17,915 nt of DNA from DASPWV01 sp046727855 (GTDB lineage: Bacteria > Acidobacteriota > Vicinamibacteria > Vicinamibacterales > UBA2999), in the NCBI GenBank assembly GCA_046727855.1, contig JBKPDL010000157.1:1-17915 (forward strand). Reading direction: 5' to 3'. The notes under the pieces were generated by a model. That model was not told the DNA's origin. It made no database searches and was given only the letters and a program-made list of their open reading frames with translations. Shown in pieces: positions 6,833-13,685 of the stretch. The number at the start of each line of letters is the position of its first letter. The first letter of the stretch is position 1. The translations under genes and the position numbers were made by a program.

Positions 6833-7272
6833 GACGCCTCCTCCGCACACGACCGCGCAGCGGAAGAGTCATGTCGCCGGTCAGAAGGTGTCCTGTAGAG
6901 ACTCCGAGGTTCGGTTGAAATTAGAACGAGGTTGTAGTAGAAAACCATCGAGGAAGGGTCGACCGACACCAGCGCACGCGCCACTTCCGGAGTGGAACCC
7001 ACTGGGGAAGAGGCGACGTTGACTCGTAGCTCCGCGGGTATTCCGTTCGGCAGTGCTTCCTCGCCCTTCTGATTCAATTGCGTGGGGGCCGACACCTCGA
7101 GCGTGTAATGAGTGTCGAGGGGCAGGGTTCCGGCGACGGTGTGCACGCGCCGGGCGTAGTCCACCGAATCGTTCTGGCCCGAGTTCTGGGCTGATACCAT
7201 CTGAGCTGACGCCATGGTCGCCGTCGAGGCGAGCAGCATGGTCGCGGCTGTGAAACGTTGCAGCAACCTCAT
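6805..7272 (-). CDS. Small exported protein upstream of the aspartyl protease
   Basis: ATG 7272 is preceded by AAAGGA and AGGA elements. Residues 1-23 are a signal peptide with ASA-Q cleavage (MRLLQRFTAATMLLASTATM). The mature part includes HTVAGTLPLDTHYTLEVSAP and AELRVNVASSPVGSTPEVAR, consistent with a beta-sandwich. After about residue 120 (VFYYNLVLISTEPRSL) the composition becomes Arg/Ser-rich, and the last 45 residues may be a readthrough tail from a lost stop or a frameshift. The 3' end overlaps the protease start by 28 bases and covers its ribosome-binding site. No family is recognised; it could be a partner or substrate of the protease, which is only an inference from position. Confidence 0.6.
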   Translation of the reverse strand: MRLLQRFTAATMLLASTATMASAQMVSAQNSGQNDSVDYARRVHTVAGTLPLDTHYTLEVSAPTQLNQKGEEALPNGIPAELRVNVASSPVGSTPEVARALVSVDPSSMVFYYNLVLISTEPRSLYRTPSDRRHDSSAARSCAEEASWHLEGRVC

Positions 7273-8012
7273 TCCTACTAGTCCTTTCGAAAAGAAACCG
7301 TATCGTCACGAACCGAACTGCAACGCTCGGGCCGCGAAGAGCCGAATGCGCTTCGGGTGACGTAACGGATTCAAATCGCTCGACTTCTGCGTTGACGGCA
7401 GGGTGCCGAACGCAGAAGCCGTGTCGAGCTTTAGTTGTCCGGGGAGCAGAGTTCTGGTCAGGGGTAGATTCCGGTGGCGCGGCGCGAGAGCGTGGCGACG
7501 GCGGCGTGTCAAGACATGCGGCGCTGCCGGTCAAGGAATGCGACTATCAATACCCGTCGGGCGTGTGGGGATTTGTCGGAGGTTCGCTGCGCGTTGGGTG
7601 CGTTCACCGCATGTCCTGCGCGCAGTGCTCGCAAGAAATGCCCACTGCGCGCAGGGTGGCCTCGTGCCCCTTGGTTCCGCGCTCCCTTGTTTTGAAACCT
7701 AACACTTTTGGTTGTCCACTTTGCAAGTTGCAACAACCGCGGTGATCCATGGATGAAGATCAACAAGCAGCGATCCATCTCCAACAGTTGTACACATGTA
7801 CACCATGCACGAGCTTTGTTGACTGCTCCACACAGACTTCAGTACGTTGAGTTACCTACTTAGGTTCCACGGCATCAAGGTACGGAAGCGCGGTCGTTAC
7901 GCAAAAGACCATGAAGAGTTTGTACTGAAGTGCACCGGGTTTTTCGGAGAGCGATTAGTGTGAGTTAATCCGGTCTTTTCAACGGTCGTCGAAAGTCGTG
8001 CCCCCGCGTGAA
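7273..8012. other. Intergenic interval, one possible small fragment
   Basis: No complete gene is supported. Open frames between 7300 and 7784 on both strands are low-complexity or Arg-rich and lack start signals. A short protein-like stretch at 7829-7963 is listed separately. The promoter of the minus-strand unit starting at 7272 should lie at 7290-7350; no convincing boxes were seen. Confidence 0.45.
7829..7963 (+). CDS. Short protein-like fragment, possible C-terminus
   Basis: The frame from about 7829 to TGA 7961-7963 reads LLHTDFSTLSYLLRFHGIKV and then RKRGRYAKDHEEFVLKCTGF before FGERLV. Its composition is balanced and unlike the surrounding shadow frames. The only candidate start is TTG 7847, without a Shine-Dalgarno, and a stop closes the frame just upstream, so it is more likely the end of a decayed gene than a free protein. 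No family is recognised. Confidence 0.25.
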   Translation, partial: HTDFSTLSYLLRFHGIKVRKRGRYAKDHEEFVLKCTGFFGERLV

Positions 8013-8243
8013 TCAGACGACGACGGAGCATTCCGCGTCGATCGACGGAAGCTCGACCTCATAGGATGCTCCAGGAGCAACGATCGTCGGTCGGTGCAGG
8101 CGCTAGGAACCTCGCACGGCCCGAGAGGCTGGTAGTAGTAAACCTCCCGGTCGATCACTTTCGTGGTCACGTCGGGATTGGCGGCGGGTGACCGATACCA
8201 ACCGCCCGATGCACAAGATCCAGGCCAGCGTAAACCGCTGCAT
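8013..8243 (-). pseudogene. Small secreted protein gene with two compensating frameshifts
   Basis: ATG 8243 follows GGGAGGGTTC, a good ribosome-binding site, and starts the signal-like MQRFTLAWILCIGRLV. From about 8200 to 8110 the coherent protein lies in the next frame (SPAANPDVTTKVIDREVYYY, QPLGPCEVP). It then returns to the original frame as PTIVAPGASYEVELPSIDAE-CSVVV and ends at TGA 8013-8015. The stop is in frame with the ATG, but the original frame carries a TAG in the middle segment, so translation without frameshifting would end early at about 8103. The reconstructed product is about 75 residues with cysteines in GPC and AEC. Either two opposite indels or two sequence errors explain this. 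Confidence 0.5.
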
Positions 8244-8566
8244 GAACCCTCCCGAGGCTGCCCTTGGCAGGGCAGCATCATCGTGAGTATAGCCAACGAA
8301 CGGTTGGCAAGAGATGCTCACGCAGCTCGGCCTTTTAGATTCCGCCGCGATTGATCGACTTTGCCGGACGACCTTTACATCAGGCGGGCGCATCCGAGAA
8401 AGGTGGTGGGGGGTGGCGGTTGACGCCGCTGACGGTCGCGCTCGGCAGAACTCAGCACACTTTGTGCCGCCCACGCCCACTTGGGCGTATGTGACGCCGT
8501 AGGCGTTCATCAGGCCAGGGTCCTGGAGTCCCAGGTAACTCCCTTGTTCTTCAAAGGGAGGTTACC
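8244..8566. other. Intergenic interval ending in a hairpin
   Basis: No gene is supported between 8244 and 8532; open frames on both strands lack codon structure and initiation signals. The only clear element is the hairpin at 8533-8567, listed separately. Confidence 0.45.
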
Positions 8567-8567
8567 T
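8533..8567 (+). promoter_or_regulatory. Hairpin hiding the ribosome-binding site of the TTG-start gene
   Basis: The arm AGGTAACTCCCTT (8533-8545) pairs with AAGGGA (8554-8559), then GTTACCT (8561-8567), leaving one bulged G (8560) and an eight-base loop. The Shine-Dalgarno AGGGAGG (8555-8561) and the first base of the TTG start (8567) lie inside the 3' arm. In mRNA this would block initiation until melted, as in RNA thermometers or other translation switches. It lacks a T-tract, so it is not a standard terminator. Confidence 0.5.
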
Positions 8568-8833
8568 TGGGGAACCCACTACACCACTTCTGCGCCACTT
8601 GCGGCACACAGAACCTCAAAACCTGCCGTCAGTGCCGTCAGCCGACCTACTGCGACAGTTGTGCCCTGAGTAACAAACATAGTGAACCACGCAACGCAAG
8701 CCACGCACGCGCCAGTGGATCGTCAGGGTGCGGTGGCTCCAGGCGCGGAACGGCCAGTGGGCGCGATGGGCCGAGACTCGCGTTCTCGCACACCGCCTAC
8801 TTGGGGCAATCACCCACGGCCACCGCAAACTGA
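8567..8833 (+). CDS. Small zinc-binding protein with three CxxC knuckles, TTG start
   Basis: TTG 8567 is the only start after an in-frame stop at 8501 and has AGGGAGG five bases before it. Residues 1-38 are clearly protein-like: HHFCATCGTQNLKTCRQCRQ, then PTYCDSCALSNKH. The three CxxC pairs (C9/C12, C20/C23, C29/C32) could hold one or two zinc ions. From residue 39 the sequence becomes Ser/Gly/Arg-rich up to the stop, so the natural C-terminus may have been lost through a frameshift. A neighbouring frame (about 8725-8880) reads RWLQARNGQWARWAETRVLA and could be the displaced continuation. It has no partner on the same strand. The function is unknown; nucleic-acid or protein contacts are usual for such knuckles. 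Confidence 0.5.
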   Translation: MGNPLHHFCATCGTQNLKTCRQCRQPTYCDSCALSNKHSEPRNASHARASGSSGCGGSRRGTASGRDGPRLAFSHTAYLGQSPTATAN

Positions 8834-8904
8834 AGGTCCACCGTCCAAAGCGCCGGGACACCGTCCAAAATCGCACATGGCGTGGCCGTAGCCACCGCTG
8901 CGAT

Positions 8905-9069
8905 CTACGTCGGTGGGTGCTCAGGTCTCGGGCAAGTGACGTGCGTATGCCGCTCGGCCTTCGTGATGCGGTTCTTATCAACGAACCGGGACTCTCGTGG
9001 CTCGATGACCTTACCGCAAGCGGCGCAGATGACGGGCTTGGGTTTTCTAAAGAGGTTCCCAAAGAACAT
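8905..9069 (-). CDS. 54-residue zinc-binding protein
   Basis: ATG 9069 is preceded by AGGGGAGG (9075-9082) with a five-base spacer, an excellent initiation site. The product starts with an aromatic/basic segment (MFFGNLFRKPKP), followed by VICAACGKVIEPRESRFVDK and AERHTHVTCPRPEHPPT. C15 and C18 with H41 or H43 and C46 make a plausible CCHC zinc site, similar in layout to LIM or zinc-ribbon halves. It stands alone, on the strand opposite the triple-CxxC gene and tail to tail with it. Balanced composition, strong ribosome-binding site and conserved-type metal ligands argue for a real gene despite its small size. No family is recognised. Confidence 0.6.
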   Translation of the reverse strand: MFFGNLFRKPKPVICAACGKVIEPRESRFVDKNRITKAERHTHVTCPRPEHPPT

Positions 9070-9174
9070 CGCGGCCTCCCCTGTGTCTGTCCACTTTAGT
9101 CAATCAGGCCGATGATGTCTTCTGCTTCCCACATCTACGACAACTTCTTCGTGCCCCTTTAGAGCGTAGCCGCG

Positions 9175-9202
9175 GCTACCGGGCGCATCGTCGCCCGGTA
9201 GC
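9175..9202 (-). terminator. Strong GC hairpin downstream of the ABC operon
   Basis: GCTACCGGGCG (9175-9185) and CGCCCGGTAGC (9192-9202) form a perfect 11-bp stem with a six-base loop, CATCGT. It lies about 165 bases past the permease stop and before the gene starting at 9069. There is no T-run, so the terminator role is tentative. A weaker 6-bp hairpin (9335-9351) lies closer to the permease stop. Confidence 0.4.
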
Positions 9203-9365
9203 GCCGTGCGACCCGAAGTGGTCAGTTCACATTTTGCGCGCGCGGTCGCCTTCATCGCCTCATTAGAGGGTATTGGATGCGCTTTGGCAACTCAGCGCGC
9301 CGCGCGCCATCGGTGCCGCTCGATCCCTTCCGAGTACGAATGACGTTCGTAAACGCTGCCGCGTT

Positions 9366-11063
9366 TCATTGGCCTATCGGGAAGTCGGGGATCTCCACAG
9401 TGCGCTCGATCCATCCTTCCTCGGTGCGCCGGACGATCACAAGCTCTGCGCCCGCGAGCCACGCATCGTCTACATCGAGTGTCTCGGCGGTCGGCGTATA
9501 ACGTGGGGGAAAGCGCAACACCATGCCACGCGACGAGAAGCCGCTTGAGTCCGCGCTGCCGATCGAGAAATGGCCTATTGGCAGGAACTGTAACAGCGTA
9601 AAGCCGCCGCGCAATGAGTAGTCGTTGACCGCAACCGCCTGGTCGCGTTCGCGATTCCGAAGATAGAACGCGTATCGCGCCCACGGCCGGCGTTCCCACA
9701 TCGACGTCGCGCGCGCTTCACGCGCGACAATCGCAAATTCGTTGTCGAAAGTCGTCATGCGATCGATCACGAGATGATAGCCGCCGTTGCGATGTGACGC
9801 GCCCGGCCGCAGCGGAATCACACCGTGAATCGCAAACTGCGTCAGGTTCACGTCCATGCGTGCGCGATAGTGGCCGCGCGCGGGTAGGAGTGGCGCGACC
9901 TCATCGCGCCGGAATACAAACAGCACCGGGTGCGACTGACGCGGTGGCGGGTCGGTTCGTGGCGGCTGGTGCAGCCCGATGACTTGAACACCGAGGAGGT
10001 CACGCATCGAGCGGTACTCTCGTGGCGAACTGTAGATATCGCCAACAAGCACAGATGTGCTCGCGCTGCCGGGACTGCCGAGTGTGACTCCGTTGGGGAG
10101 CTGAATGGAGGCTTCGCGGAGGGCGACGCTTACGTTCCAACCAGGTCCAACGCCGTCAACATGAATCAGGCCATTCACCGTGCTCCACTGATGTCGCCGG
10201 CTCGCGAAGAAAGCGTAACTTGGAATGTTGGTCGATATCGTTGACGAATCGATTCGCACTGCGACCCGGTCGGCCCAACCCGGTACGACCAAGCGATGCC
10301 TCAAGAACGGCAACGGCCACAGCCATGCCACGAGCAGCGCGACACCTACGGCGCCGGCACCCACGGCCAGCGAGCGGCGCTTCAATCGCGTGCGATATTG
10401 CACGGCGAGCATGATCACGGCCGCGACGATAAACAGCGCACTGAAGATGACCAGCGCGCTCGGGTCTTCCACTGTTCGCGCGGGCGTGCGTACAGGCGGT
10501 CCTTCTTCGAGGCCACGCATCACCAGCGCAGCTGTCGTCCCGACGGCGGCCGCGATCGCCAGCAGGATGCCTACGCAAAGCAGCGTAAAGTGCGCGAGAC
10601 CCCGGGTGTAAACGGCGCCACTCACGAGGAGCATGAGCAGCACGATTCGTAGGGACGTCTCTTGCGCGATCACGCCGGCAGATGTCGAGAGCGGCATCTG
10701 ATGGGTCGCGAGCAGGACAGCATCGGCAACACTCGGCACAGCCAACAGTGGTAGGCCAATGAGCATAAGCTTCGACGCCAACAATGAGCCTGGCGGGATC
10801 GCGCGGGTCATCCAAAAGGCATCGCTGCCAACTGTTGGGTGCGCATGGATGACGAGTGATACCAGCCCAAAAGAAATCAGCATCATCGCCAGCCACAGGA
10901 TGCTGTCCGCCACGGCAAACGACTCGCGCGCGGACGGATCGACCGATGCAAATGGCCGCAGGCCGACGAGCACGGTGTAAGCGACGACCACCGACGTCCA
11001 AAGCGCAAGGATCCAGCGCAACCGTCGCGCGTCCCAGCGCAATAGATGCCCTGTGTACGTCAC
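9366..11063 (-). CDS. ABC transporter permease with large C-terminal domain
   Basis: The 565-residue protein starts with ATG 11063, overlapping the ATPase stop by ATGA. It has about seven hydrophobic segments in its first half: 18-35, 55-74, 94-115, 135-152, 156-180, 202-222 and 230-250, for example ILALWTSVVVAYTVLVGL and ALVIFSALFIVAAVIMLAV. A hydrophilic, beta-rich C-terminal part of about 310 residues follows. The N-terminal layout fits ABC-2-type permeases; the C-terminal part matches nothing I recognise and probably lies outside the membrane, which would be unusual for a simple exporter. With its ATPase it should form an efflux or envelope-maintenance transporter like Ytr/Bcr systems. 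Its substrate cannot be read from sequence. It is the last gene of the operon. Confidence 0.85.
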   Translation of the reverse strand: MTYTGHLLRWDARRLRWILALWTSVVVAYTVLVGLRPFASVDPSARESFAVADSILWLAMMLISFGLVSLVIHAHPTVGSDAFWMTRAIPPGSLLASKLMLIGLPLLAVPSVADAVLLATHQMPLSTSAGVIAQETSLRIVLLMLLVSGAVYTRGLAHFTLLCVGILLAIAAAVGTTAALVMRGLEEGPPVRTPARTVEDPSALVIFSALFIVAAVIMLAVQYRTRLKRRSLAVGAGAVGVALLVAWLWPLPFLRHRLVVPGWADRVAVRIDSSTISTNIPSYAFFASRRHQWSTVNGLIHVDGVGPGWNVSVALREASIQLPNGVTLGSPGSASTSVLVGDIYSSPREYRSMRDLLGVQVIGLHQPPRTDPPPRQSHPVLFVFRRDEVAPLLPARGHYRARMDVNLTQFAIHGVIPLRPGASHRNGGYHLVIDRMTTFDNEFAIVAREARATSMWERRPWARYAFYLRNRERDQAVAVNDYSLRGGFTLLQFLPIGHFSIGSADSSGFSSRGMVLRFPPRYTPTAETLDVDDAWLAGAELVIVRRTEEGWIERTVEIPDFPIGQ

Positions 11064-11986
11064 GATCTGGCCTCCCTTCCCGACCCGCGCGCTGAGCGGC
11101 GCGCGAGAACGACAAAGATCTCGCGCAGCGTCATGGGATGCGTTCGCAGTTCGGCGCGTGGATAGCGAGCGGCGATTCGTGCTATTGCGTCAGGCGACGC
11201 ATGATTCGTATCGACGAAGCGCAGCGTGCGGCCGGCGATGCCTTGCGGCAGCCATGCGGCGTCGGAGGGCGCCGGCAGAGCTGCGTCGTCCGGCGCAATG
11301 ACCTCTATCTGGCGAAACCGTTCGAGCAGTCGCACGACAGGTTCGGCAAACACGATGCGGCCGTTGTTCAGGAAGGCAACGCCGTCGGCCAGCCGCTCCA
11401 CTTCCTCGATGTCGTGCGAGGAGATGAACACGCTCCAGGGGGGATCGCGATCGTTGGCCAGCTCCAACAGTGCCTGGATCAGCTCGTCGCGCACCAGTGG
11501 ATACAGCCCGCTGAATGGCTCGTCGAGCACGAGCAGCTCCGGCCGGAATGCAAGCGCCGAGAGCAATGCCGCTTTCATGCGCGTGCCGCGCGACAGCACG
11601 CGCAAGCGGTCGTGCATCGGGAGATCGAGTGTCTGCTGCAATCGCTCGGCGAGCGTGTCGTCCCACGCGGGATAGAACGGACGGCAGTAGTCGAGCAATT
11701 GCGCGGGCGTCAAATGATCGGGCAGCTTTTGATTTTCGGACACGTAGCCGATGCGTTGAAACGCCGACGCGTCGAGCTGCTGCGAGTCGACGTCGAGCAC
11801 GGTGGCCCTGCCACGCGTAGGCCGTATCAGGTTCATGAGCACTTTGATCGTCGTTGTTTTGCCGGCGCCGTTCGGACCGACGAGCGCGAAGATGCTCCCG
11901 GCCGGAACGCGTAGCGAGAGGTCTTCGACCGCCTCCACTCTCCCGAACCGGCGTGTCAGACCCGTAGCCTCGATCGCGTGAGTCAT
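11060..11986 (-). CDS. ABC transporter ATP-binding protein
   Basis: The 308-residue protein carries all ATPase motifs: Walker A GPNGAGKTT (37-45), Q-loop around Gln86 (SENQKLPDHLT), signature LSRGTRMKAAL (131-141), Walker B LLVLDEP (151-157) and H-loop ISSHD (His191). The signature is the degenerate form common in YtrB/BcrA-like proteins. The D-loop reads SGLYPLVR where SGLDPLVR is usual: Tyr162 replaces a near-invariant aspartate, a one-base change (GAT to TAT). The C-terminal 90 residues (IEVIAPDD ... REIFVVLARR) form the accessory domain seen in this exporter group. It powers the permease encoded next. It overlaps the regulator gene (11983-11986) and the permease gene (11060-11063) by ATGA, indicating coupled translation. 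Confidence 0.95.
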   Translation of the reverse strand: MTHAIEATGLTRRFGRVEAVEDLSLRVPAGSIFALVGPNGAGKTTTIKVLMNLIRPTRGRATVLDVDSQQLDASAFQRIGYVSENQKLPDHLTPAQLLDYCRPFYPAWDDTLAERLQQTLDLPMHDRLRVLSRGTRMKAALLSALAFRPELLVLDEPFSGLYPLVRDELIQALLELANDRDPPWSVFISSHDIEEVERLADGVAFLNNGRIVFAEPVVRLLERFRQIEVIAPDDAALPAPSDAAWLPQGIAGRTLRFVDTNHASPDAIARIAARYPRAELRTHPMTLREIFVVLARRSARGSGREARS

Positions 11987-12360
11987 TGCATCTCCTTCCA
12001 GTGGCGTCGAATCGCCTGCAGCAGCTGCTCGAGGGACAGCCGGGCGTGACGCGCGTCCACAACAAGGCGCTCAGCATCGTGATTCAGGATGGTGCGGCGC
12101 GCTGCGGCGCTGCCGCTCTTGGGTCCGCCGACCACTGTCCCGATGCCAGGACGGACGACGAGCAGTCCCTCCTCCGTAAGGGCGGCAACGATCTTGTGCG
12201 CGGTGTTGGGATTGATCTTGAGCGCCTGGCTCAGTGTTCGGACCGAGGGGAACGCATCGCCAGACTGCAACTGCCGCGTTGCGATCGCGCGTGCAACGGC
12301 ATACACGACCTGATCGAAAATCGGCTGCCCCGCACGGAGCAACACCGTGAACGGAAGCAT
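11983..12360 (-). CDS. GntR-family (YtrA-type) transcriptional repressor
   Basis: The 125-residue length and layout are typical of the YtrA subfamily: an N-terminal winged helix (about residues 10-78; QPIFDQVVYAVARAIATRQL, FPSVRTLSQALKINPNTAHK, GLLVVRPGIGTVV) and a short helical C-terminus for dimerisation (SLEQLLQAIRRHWKEM). It lacks the large effector domain of other GntR groups. YtrA proteins repress their own operon, which usually encodes an ABC transporter and is induced by cell-wall-active or membrane stress. The first gene of the operon fits this. ATG 12360 has no Shine-Dalgarno; it lies only about 10 bases after the promoter -10 region, so the mRNA is likely leaderless or nearly so. 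The palindrome at 12369-12391 is its likely operator. Confidence 0.9.
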   Translation of the reverse strand: MLPFTVLLRAGQPIFDQVVYAVARAIATRQLQSGDAFPSVRTLSQALKINPNTAHKIVAALTEEGLLVVRPGIGTVVGGPKSGSAAARRTILNHDAERLVVDARHARLSLEQLLQAIRRHWKEMQ

Positions 12361-12368
12361 CGCGATCA

Positions 12369-12391
12369 GTGTACTACTACCAGTAGAACAC
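12369..12391 (-). promoter_or_regulatory. Palindromic operator for the YtrA-type repressor
   Basis: GTGTACTACT (12369-12378) and AGTAGAACAC (12382-12391) are inverted copies with one mismatch and a three-base spacer. The site covers the spacer and -10 region of the operon promoter, so a bound repressor would block RNA polymerase. YtrA-type regulators are known to bind such near-perfect palindromes in front of their own gene. Confidence 0.7.
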
Positions 12392-12400
12392 CTATGTCAA
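12371..12400 (-). promoter_or_regulatory. Promoter of the GntR-ABC operon
   Basis: A perfect -35 box TTGACA lies at 12400-12395 on the minus strand. The -10 region 17-18 bases on (GTAGTA/TAGTAC, 12377-12371) is poor. Transcription would start at about 12365-12363, only a few bases before ATG 12360, implying a leaderless or near-leaderless message. Confidence 0.55.
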
Positions 12401-12966
12401 CTACCGCGACGGGATAAAAAGCGCCGGCGCATTCAGCAGCCTTGACGTCGGCTACAGCCGCTCCTTTCGCCTCCTGGTTCGAGCCCGTACAAGGGTTGAC
12501 CAAACAGCGCTCGGACGTCTTCGACCGCTTCGGCAATCGCCAGCCACCCTCAGAGTAGCCGGTCTTGGCATACGCATAGCCTTGCCTCACGCGTTCCTGC
12601 GCCAGTCTTGCAATTGCGTCATTGCCGCAGCTGATTGCTCGCGAAAAGTCGCTAGCGTTCATCGGAAGTGACTCGGCGTAATATGCTCGGGCGGGTGCCG
12701 ACACAAATGCCGAGTCACTTTCGATAACGAGACTTGAAGGAAGCCGCTGGCGCGGCGGCCGGCTATGGAGCTGGAATCGGGATCCTCGAGCGTAGATTGG
12801 AGGGGAACGAGGGGCCGGCGTCGCGCGCGTGACGCCGGCTGCCGGTCTGTGGCGAGCGAGTGCCTCGGCGAGTGCCGGTGGGCAGCGGTCGATCACCAGG
12901 TCGGCGCACACCACTCCCGAGACGTGGACCGTCACCTGGCGGTCGATGACGACGCTGACGATGTTG
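12401..12966 (-). other. Possible decayed hypothetical gene
   Basis: A minus-strand frame runs from after a stop near 12974 to 12366. Its start reads as protein (IVSVVIDRQVTVHVSGVVCA, then DLVIDRCPPALAEALARH), and a later part does too (NASDFSRAISCGNDAIARLA, QERVRQGYAYAKTGYSEGGW), but the middle is Pro/Arg-rich. The last 15 codons run through the operator and promoter of the ABC operon and cannot be real coding sequence. Candidate starts are GTG 12935, or ATG 12975 if one base is removed; neither has a ribosome-binding site. It is probably a degraded gene; no family is recognised. From 12976 to 13220 I see nothing further apart from the site before 13221. Confidence 0.3.
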
Positions 12967-13220
12967 CACGCTCATGATGTGTCGAAACTCACGGTGACGG
13001 TCGCGAGCTGGAGCGCCGACAGGATCGGCCCGTCGGGACTCAAACTAGATGCCGCCGCACGGCCGCGGACTTTCAATCTGTCGCCGACGTCAGATCATGT
13101 AGGAGTAAAACGGAACTCGAAAATGCCTGTCCCGAACCTCTGGACCGACTGTTCAGAATCCGTTGGCGTCCTAAAGTGTCATCGCTAAACTGAAGTCGAG
13201 TGTTTAGGAGGAGCCCTGCT

Positions 13221-13478
13221 ATGCGCCATCTCATCGGCATCGTCGCCGTCTGTTTCGGTTTGCAGGCCGTGGTAAGCGCGCAGGCTCCGGGTACTGCGTT
13301 CGAGTTGGCGGACGACGTCCTTGCTGGTGCGCTCTGGCGCATCGCGGTCGCTACTCATACAAGGATTGGCTTCGAATCCGTCGAGTATGTCCGACTGCGG
13401 GGCGCGCTAAAAGATGTTCCCGCATTTCCTATCTCGTCACGCGATGAGGCGTTGCAAGTCCTCCACCGCGTCGCCTGA
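13221..13478 (+). CDS. Short exported STN-like domain protein, probably truncated
   Basis: ATG 13221 follows AGGAGGAG (13206-13213) with seven bases between, better than the in-frame GTG at 13200. Residues 1-20 are a signal peptide (MRHLIGIVAVCFGLQAVVSA). The mature 65 residues resemble an STN (secretin/TonB N-terminal) fold: AFELADDVLAGALWRIAVAT, TRIGFESVEYVRLRG, SRDEALQVLHRVA. The usual pattern is F-x-x-A-x-D-x-L-x-x-AL ... IGFE ... L-x-G ... EALQ-x-L. In relatives the domain continues with a strand-turn-strand segment after the last helix; here TGA follows HRVA directly, so the C-terminus seems lost. It lies about 200 bases upstream of another exported-protein gene on the same strand. Confidence 0.6.
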   Translation: MRHLIGIVAVCFGLQAVVSAQAPGTAFELADDVLAGALWRIAVATHTRIGFESVEYVRLRGALKDVPAFPISSRDEALQVLHRVA

Positions 13479-13685
13479 ACTGAAGAGATGGCGCAAGACA
13501 TTATTGCTGTCCCATGTACCCAGTGTCAGCCCGTGTTTTTGTTGCTTTGACGAGAACGAAGAAAGCCAAGGACAAAAAGAAACGATTACTTGACAAGTTC
13601 GTACCTCATAGAAGTACGTAGGATTGATCAGGTCGATCGTTTTTGGCCCCTTAAATACGTCCTCTCGCTAATGGAGCGTTTGGAT

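Noticed and set aside
7790..7806. TGTACA direct repeat (TTGTACACATGTACACC) as operator
   Set aside because: Too short and not linked to a start of a supported gene.
7749..7852. 34-codon frame starting MDEDQQAAIHLQQ with cysteines
   Set aside because: No ribosome-binding site, and it overlaps another protein-like stretch; not enough evidence.
9335..9351. Hairpin TACGAA-TGACG-TTCGTA just after the permease stop
   Set aside because: The stem is only 6 bp with no T-tract; too weak to call a terminator, though it may help RNA stability.
10156..11115. Long minus-strand frame (319 codons) over the permease and ATPase junction
   Set aside because: Out-of-frame shadow of the permease gene; Arg/Ala-rich with no membrane helices, while the real frame has clear helices.
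11138..11914. Plus-strand frame of 258 codons opposite the ABC ATPase
   Set aside because: Antisense to a gene with complete ATPase motifs; no independent coding evidence.
12829..13188. Plus-strand 119-codon frame
   Set aside because: Ser/Thr-rich with no start signal and antisense to a slightly better minus-strand frame.
13590..13612. TTGACA at 13590 as promoter for the gene at 13686
   Set aside because: No acceptable -10 box lies 15-19 bases downstream.
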